This document shows positions 1-5,875 of a stretch of 8,839 bases of DNA, piece after piece (within the stretch, counting starts at the first letter, position 1; every line of letters begins with the position of its first letter). The notes beneath the pieces are model-generated. The model was not told the DNA's origin. It saw nothing but the letters and a program-made list of their open reading frames with translations, and made no database searches. This stretch comes from an uncultured Saprospiraceae bacterium. GTDB lineage: Bacteria > Bacteroidota > Bacteroidia > Chitinophagales > Saprospiraceae. The stretch spans positions 1-8,839 of the forward strand of contig CAKZLT010000463.1 in NCBI GenBank assembly GCA_937127195.1, read 5' to 3'. The position numbers and the translations under genes were made by a program.

Positions 1-79
1 CATGTATGATAATACAATTAATGCAAGACAGCCTGGACAATGGGTTGAAGTGGTAAGTACGAAGCAACAAGCGAATTGA
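1..79 (+). CDS. 3' end of an unidentified protein gene (partial)
   Basis: The second frame is open from the window edge to a TGA at 77-79 and gives a 25-residue tail with the stretch ARQPGQWVEVVS near its end. The tail is hydrophilic, with no membrane segment or known motif, and I do not recognise the family. It is read as a gene end because a terminator-like hairpin follows about 50 bases later on the same strand and the other two forward frames look no better. The visible ATG at position 2 may be internal; the true start is outside the window. It could also be a chance open stretch, since only 26 codons are visible. Confidence 0.5.
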   Translation, partial: MYDNTINARQPGQWVEVVSTKQQAN

Positions 80-80
80 G

Positions 81-117
81 TTAATAATTAATAATTAGGA
101 ATTAATAATTAATAATT
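81..117. repeat. AT-only 16-bp direct repeat
   Basis: The 16-mer TTAATAATTAATAATT occurs at 81-96 and again at 102-117, separated by five bases (AGGAA). Each copy itself contains repeated TTAATAA-type units, so the block is low-complexity. It lies directly after the stop codon of the first partial gene and before its terminator. Similar AT repeats are common between genes in Bacteroidota. No function is evident. Confidence 0.8.
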
Positions 118-130
118 TTTTGGATTGGGG

Positions 131-166
131 GAAGCTCATGTCTTTTTGGGATGTGGGCTTCTTTTT
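131..166 (+). terminator. Rho-independent terminator after the first partial gene
   Basis: An 11-bp stem is formed by GAAGCTCATGT (131-141) and ATGTGGGCTTC (151-161), with three G-U wobbles and a 9-base loop, followed directly by TTTTT at 162-166. It would end transcription of the upstream gene before the LRR gene. It closely resembles the hairpin at 2285-2316 on the far side of the LRR gene. Confidence 0.75.
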
Positions 167-241
167 GATTTTGGGATTAATTGGAGTATGATTTTTTTTA
201 TCGCTTAAAAAAGGATAATTTTATTTTTATAATATAGCTAT

Positions 242-2266
242 ATGAATTCTTGGATTGAGAAAATAGAAAAATACTTTGATGATATTCCTTTGGCGCAACA
301 GCCTGAGGTTAGAGATTTTTTGGAGGAATATTATGAAAAAAAAGATACACATTCGGCAACTTCTTTGGAAGGACTGAGCGATGATGAGTTGGGAGAGTTG
401 TTGTATTTGGATACTAAAATTAGATTTAATGATGATTTAATTGAAAAATTACATAAGTGTAAAAAATTGAAAATACTTTCATCTGATGATAGATTAGCGT
501 GTAAACACATAGTACAATTTACTAATTTAAGGATTCTAGATTTATATTCAGCTATTCAAGTTTCAAAACGTCTTTTTTTATTAAAAAAATTATTAGTACT
601 AGATTTAGGTGTTTGGCAAGTTAAACGTTTCTTAGAGGAAAGGTTTTTACCTACTAATTTACTTTTTTGTAAAATTCGAAGAACGAATGACGAAAACGGC
701 TATGATATACTTCAATTCCCGTCAAATTTTTCAAATTTAATTTCATTAGATTTTTCTTACTCAAAAATTAATACTATTCTTAGTTTATCTTTGCTAAAAA
801 ATTTGGTAGAATTAAATTTAGATGGAAATCCAATATCTATAATACCTTCATCTATTAGTCATTTAAATAAATTGAGACAATTCTATTTGGTTGATTGTAA
901 AATAAAGGAACTACCAAAGGAAGTTTTTCAATTGGCAAACTTAGAAGTATTAGATGTTTCTGGAAATAAAATAAGTATTTTATCAGAAGAAATTTCTGAT
1001 TTGACAAACTTAGAAATATTAGACATAGCTTATAACAAATTATTAAATTTGCCAAATACAATTTTAGAGCTTCAAAACTTAAAAGATTTACGAGTATTTA
1101 AAAACCCATTCGAAACACCCCAAATTTTAAAATCTCTAAATTTAATTATTGAAGAGACTAGCTATGAAAACGAAATTTTCGTCTTAGACATTTTAAAAAA
1201 TCAAAAACCTGTTGCACAAGATTATAACTACTTTACTTTAAAAGTCCCTAAAATACTACAAACAGCAATGTTGCAATACATTGAGTTCTTTAAAGATTAT
1301 GTAGAAGCGACGAAGGGCAAGGATATTATTTTTGATGTAAAAAGAGACAACGAGGGTTTAGTTTTAGTAACGAATGGAAATATTGGCGTGACGCTTTTGG
1401 AGTTAGGAAGCTATTTTCAAGAGTATGTTGCTTTGGTTGGTCAAAACTCGGAAGACTGGATTTTGAATTTTGAAGTGCCACGCAATGTGATGCAAGCGGA
1501 TATTTTACGTTTAAAATTGGATAGACAAATTACAAGCCTTGAAAGTGATTTGAATATTGCTCGTTTAGAAAGCAAGTTTTTAGAAACTCAATTGAGTGAT
1601 GCACAGGCGCAAATATCTTTTCTTAAAGATTTAAGTAACTCATTGTCTAAGAAAATAGATATACTTATTAACGGTCAGTCAACCATAAATGAACCAAATA
1701 CAGACCAATTGCTATTGGATATAATTGACCAATGTGTCAAAATGTTGGAGCGAAAATATACACATTCGTTAGAAAACTTGCATAATGATGTATTAACGGA
1801 TTTTCTGAGAGAAAAATGGTATTATGTAACTGACCAGACCAGAAGCGGCAGAGCAAAATTGGATGCAGGCGAGATTGATATTATGATACGCAAACAGAAT
1901 GGTACGCCTTATTCTATTATTGAAGCGTTTCGTTTAGCTTCTTGTGGTGAAAAAAATAAAACAGTTGCCCAGCATTTAGACAAGCTGATTCATGATTATG
2001 ATACGGCTGGTCATGCTAGAAACTTTGTTGTTGTCTATGCCGAAGCTAAAGACTTTGAACGCCTTTGGGGGAATTACACGAATTATATAAACCAACTTAA
2101 TGGCAAAATTGATTTTAGAGCAAAATATCCATTAATTAGTTTTATCGAAAATACAGATTCTAGCAAAAAGACAAGTATAAAAATAGGTGTCGCAAAACAT
2201 AGACGAGAAGGTGAATTTGTTGAAGTTTATCATGTTTTTATAAATATGTTTGGAGGCTTACAATAG
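242..2266 (+). CDS. LRR, coiled-coil and nuclease-like multidomain protein; candidate sensor/effector
   Basis: 674 residues, predicted cytosolic: no signal peptide or membrane helix. An acidic N-terminal stretch (1-50) leads into leucine-rich repeats, degenerate at about 92-145 and regular at about 163-290 (LxxLxxLxLxxNxIxxIP pattern). An unrecognised segment (about 331-412) and a coiled coil (about 419-475) follow. The C-terminal domain (about 500-674) has GEID (D546), a strand ending IIEA (E561), then H578 and a DYD at 585-587. This resembles the D...ExK core of PD-(D/E)XK nucleases, but the usual lysine is missing (EAF, then R564). No P-loop NTPase is visible. ATG 242 is chosen because an in-frame TAA lies at 230-232 and the next methionine is residue 343. 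The LRR part is visibly richer in TTA and AAA codons than the C-terminal part. It stands alone between two terminators. LRR sensing coupled to nucleic-acid attack is inference; a regulatory or scaffold role is possible. Confidence 0.85.
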   Translation: MNSWIEKIEKYFDDIPLAQQPEVRDFLEEYYEKKDTHSATSLEGLSDDELGELLYLDTKIRFNDDLIEKLHKCKKLKILSSDDRLACKHIVQFTNLRILDLYSAIQVSKRLFLLKKLLVLDLGVWQVKRFLEERFLPTNLLFCKIRRTNDENGYDILQFPSNFSNLISLDFSYSKINTILSLSLLKNLVELNLDGNPISIIPSSISHLNKLRQFYLVDCKIKELPKEVFQLANLEVLDVSGNKISILSEEISDLTNLEILDIAYNKLLNLPNTILELQNLKDLRVFKNPFETPQILKSLNLIIEETSYENEIFVLDILKNQKPVAQDYNYFTLKVPKILQTAMLQYIEFFKDYVEATKGKDIIFDVKRDNEGLVLVTNGNIGVTLLELGSYFQEYVALVGQNSEDWILNFEVPRNVMQADILRLKLDRQITSLESDLNIARLESKFLETQLSDAQAQISFLKDLSNSLSKKIDILINGQSTINEPNTDQLLLDIIDQCVKMLERKYTHSLENLHNDVLTDFLREKWYYVTDQTRSGRAKLDAGEIDIMIRKQNGTPYSIIEAFRLASCGEKNKTVAQHLDKLIHDYDTAGHARNFVVVYAEAKDFERLWGNYTNYINQLNGKIDFRAKYPLISFIENTDSSKKTSIKIGVAKHRREGEFVEVYHVFINMFGGLQ

Positions 2267-2284
2267 GTGATGTTTTTAGCGAAA

Positions 2285-2316
2285 GAAGCTTATATGTTCA
2301 ATATGGGCTTCTTTTT
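2285..2316 (+). terminator. Rho-independent terminator of the LRR gene
   Basis: Located 18 bases after the LRR stop codon. GAAGCTTATAT (2285-2295) pairs along all 11 bases with ATATGGGCTTC (2301-2311) around a 5-base loop. TTTTT follows at 2312-2316, and the As at 2282-2284 can extend the stem. It makes the LRR gene a single transcription unit. The 3' arm plus T-tract differs from the upstream terminator at 131-166 by one base in sixteen. Confidence 0.88.
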
Positions 2317-2458
2317 AGTGAAAGTTGAAATAAAGAAAACAGAAAAATATCATTCTTACTTGTTTATGTTTTTTAAAAAGGGAAAGAAAAAGCTAGATTG
2401 GATACATTATTTTTTTTACTCCCTAAAGTAATTTTTTTTATTTTTAAAATAACATAAG

Positions 2459-2938
2459 ATGGCACAAAAATATTTTCAAGATTCCATGCCAGGAAATATA
2501 TGTTTTGGCTGTGGAAGAGATAATCACGAAGGACTGAGTATCAGTAGCTACTGGGAAGGAGAGGAGTCGATTTGTCTCTGGAATTCGGAAGCTAAATATC
2601 AAGGCTGGAAAGGTGTGTTGAATGGTGGTGTTTTGGCTACTTTGATTGATTGCCACACAATGGGAACGGCAATGGCGTATGCCTGTCAATCTGAAAATAG
2701 GGAACTTGGAAGCGAACCAGAATACCGTTATGCAACGGGAACGATTACGGTTAAATATTTGAAACCAACCCTAAATGATGTTCCTGTGGAGTTGAGAGCT
2801 TCGGTTATTGAGATGAAAGGTCGAAAAACGGTTATGAAATGCACGGTTTATTCTAATGGTCAAATGACCGCTGTGGCGGATGTAGTCGCAATTCGAGTTT
2901 TTGATAGTAGCCAGCAATCAGATAGTGTTTTTGGTTAA
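2459..2938 (+). CDS. PaaI-type hotdog-fold acyl-CoA thioesterase (4HBT superfamily)
   Basis: 159 residues, the usual length for a single-domain hotdog thioesterase, which hydrolyses acyl-CoA thioesters in the cytosol as a dimer or tetramer. The N-terminal CFGCGRDNHEGL (15-26) is the cysteine-pair and GL opening seen in one PaaI-like subgroup. The central helix reads GVLNGGVLATLIDCH (52-66), matching the HGG...D active-site region with Asn55 in place of His and Asp64 as the likely catalytic acid. TVKYLKPT (97-104) is the typical following strand. The acyl substrate cannot be inferred. ATG 2459 follows an A/T-rich leader with no clear Shine-Dalgarno. The gene is isolated: the LRR terminator lies upstream, and a strong hairpin separates it from the convergent GlmU-like gene. 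The 192-base upstream gap holds no other gene that I can see. Confidence 0.88.
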   Translation: MAQKYFQDSMPGNICFGCGRDNHEGLSISSYWEGEESICLWNSEAKYQGWKGVLNGGVLATLIDCHTMGTAMAYACQSENRELGSEPEYRYATGTITVKYLKPTLNDVPVELRASVIEMKGRKTVMKCTVYSNGQMTAVADVVAIRVFDSSQQSDSVFG

Positions 2939-3002
2939 ACAGGTTTTGTAAAATATAGAACTCTTAGCTTTCTTCAATTAGGGAGTTAATTATTTTTTGA
3001 TG

Positions 3003-3056
3003 CTACAAATATTATCCGCTGAAATTTTGGCGGACAATATTTGTAGTATTTTTTAG
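3003..3056 (+). terminator. Strong terminator between convergent genes
   Basis: CTACAAATATT-A-TCCGC (3003-3019) pairs with GCGGA-C-AATATTTGTAG (3030-3046): 16 base pairs with one A/C mismatch and a 10-base loop. The downstream T-rich tract TATTTTTTAG starts at 3047. The U-tract is on the + strand side, so it serves the thioesterase gene. For the - strand gene ending at 3073 the hairpin would be followed by As rather than Us, so it acts less clearly in that direction. Confidence 0.88.
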
Positions 3057-3072
3057 TTGAAAACAAATGGCG

Positions 3073-4248
3073 TTAGCCCTTTTTATCAAAAACATATTTC
3101 AAAATAGCTAATTCCGTTTCATCTAATTCTACTTTACGGCGTGCCATCATGATTTTAGCGGTTTCCATTGCTTTATCAAAGCGATAAGTTGAAAAACCAC
3201 TTGCACCGCCCCAAGAATACGAAGGAATATAATTTCGAGGAAATCCAGCACCATAAATATTAGCAGAAACACCAACTACCGTTCCTGTATTAAACATCGT
3301 ATTAATACCACATTTGGAATGGTCACCCATTATTAAACCACAGAATTGCAAGCCAGTATTGCCAAATCGCCCTGTTGTGTAATCCCATAATTTGACTGGT
3401 TGATAATTGTTTTTAAGATTAGAAGTATTGGTATCTGCTCCCAAATTACACCATTCACCCAAAACGGAATTACCTAAATAACCTTCATGTCCTTTATTAG
3501 AATAACCAGTCAAAACGGAGTTAGAAACCTCGCCACCAACTTTACAATGAGGCCCAAGCGTCGTTGGCCCGTAGATTTTCGCACCCATTTTCAGAACGCT
3601 ATGCTCCGCCATTGCCAAGCTACCTCTTACCGTGCTGTTCTCCATGATTTGCGCATTTTTACCAATATATATTGGTCCAGTTGTCGCATTCAAAATAGAA
3701 AACTCAACCGATGCACCTGCTTCCAAAAAGATATTTTCCGCACCTGCTACCCGATTCGTATCACTAATAGGTTCAGAAACACGACCTGCCGTCAGATAAT
3801 CAAAATCATTTTGTAAAGCAATTCCGTTATGCTCAAAAATATGCCACGGACGAGTTACTAGAATAAAATTACTTTTAGCTTCAATTCTTTTACCTTTGAA
3901 GCTAGTTGTAATATCAAAAGCTTCTACATCAACAGCAGAGAGACGCGCAGCAATAACCACATCGCCTTTTACTAAGACTTGATTCTGCCCAATAGATTGT
4001 ATTTCTGCCGTGATTTGGTCATTGGCAACCACACTAGCATTAATCAGTAGATTGTCTGCATCAACAATTAAAGGGTATTTAGCAGCCAAGTAATCGGCAG
4101 TTAAGTACGCAATTGAAGTATCTAAACGCTTTTCCCATTTTTCCTTAATGGTCAAAATACCTATTCTAAGCTCACAGACAGGGCGAGTATAGGTCAGAGG
4201 AAGTAACTGTTGATGAAAATCAGATTGGTCAAAAAGAATAACTTGCAT
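3073..4248 (-). CDS. GlmU-family sugar nucleotidyltransferase/acetyltransferase (Bacteroidota type)
   Basis: 391 residues. The start MQVILFDQSDFHQQLLPLTY and the following TRPVCELRIG stretch are typical of the Bacteroidota 'alternative GlmU' family, proposed to make UDP-N-acetylglucosamine from glucosamine-1-phosphate for peptidoglycan and surface glycans. The N-terminal half (about 1-150) corresponds to the nucleotidyltransferase domain but lacks the classical LxxGxGTRM signature of E. coli GlmU. From about 165 to 350 the sequence has hexapeptide-like repeats (for example AGASVEFSILNATTGPIYIG, then IMENSTVRG and IYGPTTLGPHCKVGG), indicating a left-handed beta-helix acyltransferase fold. The family assignment is firm; the exact reaction is inferred from the family. 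It lies downstream of rpmE2 on the same strand, 126 bases away, with a hairpin between. No TAnnTTTG-type promoter is visible in that gap, so readthrough from rpmE2 is possible. Confidence 0.88.
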   Translation of the reverse strand: MQVILFDQSDFHQQLLPLTYTRPVCELRIGILTIKEKWEKRLDTSIAYLTADYLAAKYPLIVDADNLLINASVVANDQITAEIQSIGQNQVLVKGDVVIAARLSAVDVEAFDITTSFKGKRIEAKSNFILVTRPWHIFEHNGIALQNDFDYLTAGRVSEPISDTNRVAGAENIFLEAGASVEFSILNATTGPIYIGKNAQIMENSTVRGSLAMAEHSVLKMGAKIYGPTTLGPHCKVGGEVSNSVLTGYSNKGHEGYLGNSVLGEWCNLGADTNTSNLKNNYQPVKLWDYTTGRFGNTGLQFCGLIMGDHSKCGINTMFNTGTVVGVSANIYGAGFPRNYIPSYSWGGASGFSTYRFDKAMETAKIMMARRKVELDETELAILKYVFDKKG

Positions 4249-4298
4249 GATATTATAAAGTTGAATTTTTTTAAGAAAATCTCTCTGAATACAAATAG

Positions 4299-4326
4299 CA
4301 AAAGCCCTGCCTGAGCAGAGCTTTTG
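4299..4326 (-). terminator. Intercistronic hairpin between rpmE2 and the GlmU-like gene
   Basis: On the + strand CAAAAGCCCTGC (4299-4310) and GCAGAGCTTTTG (4315-4326) pair over 12 bases, with one wobble, around a 4-base loop. Read on the - strand, the TTTT lies inside the 3' arm and is followed by GCTATTTG, so the U-tract is weak. It lies 48 bases past the rpmE2 stop codon and about 50 bases before the GlmU-like start. It probably terminates or attenuates rpmE2 transcription, or caps the rpmE2 mRNA. Confidence 0.7.
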
Positions 4327-4374
4327 ATTTTTAAAATTGTCAAATCATAGATTAGAACACCTAAAACAATAAGA

Positions 4375-4653
4375 TTACTCTTCTGTTTTTGGTTCTGTTT
4401 TCTTGACAAATTTTGCGAATTTTTTGTTGAATTTATCAATACGACCTGCCGTATCGATGAATTGCATTTTACCAGTATAGAACGGGTGAGAATCACTTGA
4501 AATCTCCACTTTGATTAATGGATATTCTTTCCCATCTTCCCAAACTACTGTTTCTTTAGAGTTTGCTGTTGAACGTGTCAAAAATGCGTAATCTGTTGAT
4601 AAATCTTTGAAAACAACAAATCTGTAACTATCTGGATGTATTCCGTCTCTCAT
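4375..4653 (-). CDS. rpmE2: 50S ribosomal protein L31, type B (zinc-independent)
   Basis: 92 residues starting MRDGIHPDSYRFVVFKDLS, the signature of type B L31, with a central SSDSHPFYTGKMQFIDTAGR block that is nearly invariant in the family. L31 sits on the large ribosomal subunit and contributes to the bridge with the small subunit. There are no cysteines, so the zinc-binding CxxC site of type A L31 is absent; in many bacteria this paralogue replaces the zinc form under zinc limitation. The C-terminus (about 74-92) is a short Lys/Glu-rich extension. No other L31 copy is in the window. It is transcribed away from the kinase gene and has a good promoter at about 4730-4737. The GlmU-like gene follows on the same strand. 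Confidence 0.97.
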   Translation of the reverse strand: MRDGIHPDSYRFVVFKDLSTDYAFLTRSTANSKETVVWEDGKEYPLIKVEISSDSHPFYTGKMQFIDTAGRIDKFNKKFAKFVKKTEPKTEE

Positions 4654-4729
4654 GTCTCTTATTTTAAGCTTTTTGATAATTTTAATACAACATCAAAATT
4701 ACCAAAGAACGTAATTTTAATTGCGGCTG

Positions 4730-4737
4730 CAAAGATA
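4730..4737 (-). promoter_or_regulatory. Bacteroidota -7 promoter element for rpmE2
   Basis: On the - strand this reads TATCTTTG, an exact match to the TAnnTTTG -7 box, and continues as TATCTTTGCAG, a context often seen before highly expressed Bacteroidota genes. No good TTG lies 19 bases upstream; the nearest is a TTC about 20 bases away. Initiation about 7 bases downstream would give a leader of roughly 70 bases before the rpmE2 ATG. Confidence 0.65.
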
Positions 4738-4814
4738 TAATTATTCTTTTGAAGTTGGAAAGAGTTCTTATGTTTTTTTTAAAAAAGATAACTATTTTGA
4801 TGTGAAATAAAGCA

Positions 4815-4868
4815 AAATAAAGATTTTTACCTCCTTTTCAGAAAAGAATAGGCTAAATAAAGATTTTT
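4815..4868. repeat. Paired 14-bp direct repeats, 40 bases apart
   Basis: AAATAAAGATTTTT occurs at 4815-4828 and 4855-4868. The start-to-start distance is exactly 40 bases, close to four helical turns. A shorter relative, GAAATAAAG, occurs just before at about 4804-4812. They lie about 100-150 bases upstream of the kinase ATG and could be paired operator sites or chance AT repeats. Confidence 0.7.
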
Positions 4869-4871
4869 CTT

Positions 4872-4895
4872 TCTATTTTTTTAAAGAAAAATAGA
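4872..4895. repeat. AT-rich inverted repeat
   Basis: TCTATTTTT (4872-4880) and AAAAATAGA (4887-4895) are perfect 9-base inverted arms around a 6-base loop. The stem has one G-C pair per arm and would be weak as RNA. It lies about 70 bases upstream of the kinase start and could be a protein-binding palindrome or the end of a short upstream transcript. Confidence 0.55.
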
Positions 4896-4934
4896 TGTAA
4901 TTACGCTAAAAATTCTATTTTTAAGCGACTAAAT

Positions 4935-4951
4935 CTAATGACTAATTAGGA
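4935..4951. repeat. 17-bp element before the kinase gene, copy 1
   Basis: CTAATGACTAATTAGGA matches the element at 5833-5849 in 15 of 17 positions. This copy ends 13 bases before the kinase ATG, so it would lie in the mRNA leader or at the promoter. No known binding motif is recognised. Confidence 0.6.
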
Positions 4952-4964
4952 AATAATCAAAAAA

Positions 4965-5810
4965 ATGAAATTAATAGGAGATAGTGGCTCGTCAGTTTGT
5001 GATTGGGTATTGACTTTTGAAGGGAATACTGTTTTGGAATGTAGAACTATGGGATTTAACCCATTTTTTCATAACGAAGTAGTGGTGCAATATAGTTTGG
5101 AGCGTAATAAAGAGTTGATGCAATACGCAGACAAAATTACAGAAGTACATTTTTATGGTGCAGGATGTTCTAGCGAAAAGCGTAAAAATGTATTGAGAAG
5201 AGCATTACGATTTGTTTTTAAAAAGGCTCAAATTAGTGTTACACATGACCTAGAAGGGGCAGTATATGCAACTTTAGCCAAAGAACCTGCCATTATTTGT
5301 ATCTTAGGGACAGGTTCGAATGCTTGTTATTTTGATGGAAATGAAATTGTAGAAAAGACTTTCGCGCTTGGTCATATTCTTGGAGATGAAGGCAGCGGCG
5401 CGTATTTTGGTAAAGAATTAATGACTAAATATTTATACAATGAATTACCAAAAAACATCAATGATTTGCTCAAAGAACGTCATGGATTGACCAAAGAGGT
5501 TATTTTTCAGAACGTTTATAATATGCCACACGCCAACGTCTATTTGGCTTCTTTCATGAAAACTTTAACCGAAGTCAAAGACGATCCGTTCGTCAGAGAG
5601 TTCGTATATAAAGGTTTATCTAAGTTTTTGACTTATCACGTTTGGTCTTACAAGCAACACAAATCCGTTCCAACGCACTTTGTTGGCGCGATTGCTTATC
5701 ACTTTCAAGACTTGTTGATGGAAGCTTGCTACAAGCACCGAATCAAAGTAGGAAGTATTATAGAAAGACCTATTTTTAATTTAGCAAAGTATCATAGTGA
5801 AGTGGTTTAG
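4965..5810 (+). CDS. BadF/BadG-type N-acetylglucosamine (amino sugar) kinase
   Basis: 281 residues of the ASKHA (actin/Hsp70/hexokinase) fold. The N-terminal phosphate-1 loop reads IGDSGSSVCDW (4-14), with the DSGSS variant typical of Bacteroidota members. HDLEGA (94-99) carries the likely catalytic Asp95, followed by the phosphate-2 loop GTGSN (115-119), the sugar-pocket motif GDEGSGA (140-146) and the adenosine-region motif FVGAIAYHF (239-247). The probable reaction is ATP-dependent phosphorylation of N-acetylglucosamine to its 6-phosphate, feeding cell-wall recycling or UDP-GlcNAc synthesis. Specificity for GlcNAc rather than glucosamine or MurNAc is inferred from the family. It is cytosolic and full length. 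ATG 4965 follows an A-rich leader; an AGGA lies 13 bases upstream, too far to be a strong ribosome site. It is divergent from rpmE2, with a terminator after it and before yraN. Confidence 0.88.
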   Translation: MKLIGDSGSSVCDWVLTFEGNTVLECRTMGFNPFFHNEVVVQYSLERNKELMQYADKITEVHFYGAGCSSEKRKNVLRRALRFVFKKAQISVTHDLEGAVYATLAKEPAIICILGTGSNACYFDGNEIVEKTFALGHILGDEGSGAYFGKELMTKYLYNELPKNINDLLKERHGLTKEVIFQNVYNMPHANVYLASFMKTLTEVKDDPFVREFVYKGLSKFLTYHVWSYKQHKSVPTHFVGAIAYHFQDLLMEACYKHRIKVGSIIERPIFNLAKYHSEVV

Positions 5811-5832
5811 TTTGTAATTAGTTATAATATAA

Positions 5833-5849
5833 CTGATGACTAATAAGGA
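5833..5849. repeat. 17-bp element after the kinase gene, copy 2
   Basis: CTGATGACTAATAAGGA lies 22 bases after the kinase stop codon and differs from copy 1 (4935-4951) at two positions. It follows a small inverted repeat, AGTTATAATATAACT, at about 5819-5833. The pair brackets the kinase gene; it may be a dispersed intergenic repeat. Confidence 0.6.
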
Positions 5850-5875
5850 CAAGTTAATTGAAGGTATCATGAAAA

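Larger units (their letters stand above)
4654..4964. other. Divergent intergenic region between rpmE2 and the kinase gene
   Basis: This 311-base, very AT-rich region contains no convincing gene. It holds the rpmE2 promoter on the - strand and two 14-bp direct repeats (4815-4828 and 4855-4868). It also has an AT-only hairpin (4872-4880 with 4887-4895) and a 17-bp element just before the kinase start (4935-4951) that recurs after the kinase stop. I found no exact TAnnTTTG match on the + strand, so the kinase promoter is not assigned. Confidence 0.7.

Noticed and set aside
81..117. Possible CRISPR-like or att-site repeat
   Set aside because: There are only two low-complexity AT copies with a 5-base spacer and no integrase, tRNA or cas gene nearby.
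242..2266. Complete multi-gene defence island around the LRR gene
   Set aside because: Neighbours are a housekeeping thioesterase, L31, a GlmU-like enzyme and a sugar kinase. No toxin, transposase, integrase, restriction or CRISPR genes are visible, so the LRR protein stands alone.
2416..2431. Hairpin TTACT-CCCTAA-AGTAA followed by a T-run
   Set aside because: The stem is only five base pairs and mostly A-T, in the leader of the thioesterase gene; too weak to call a terminator or riboswitch.
3487..3816. 109-residue + strand ORF
   Set aside because: It lies wholly antisense within the GlmU-like gene, whose hexapeptide repeats confirm the real frame; the product has no recognisable features.
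4194..4496. 100-residue - strand ORF spanning the rpmE2/GlmU-like gap
   Set aside because: It overlaps the clear L31 gene and the GlmU-like start in another frame and runs through the intercistronic hairpin; the composition is Lys/Phe/Leu-rich noise typical of AT-rich DNA.
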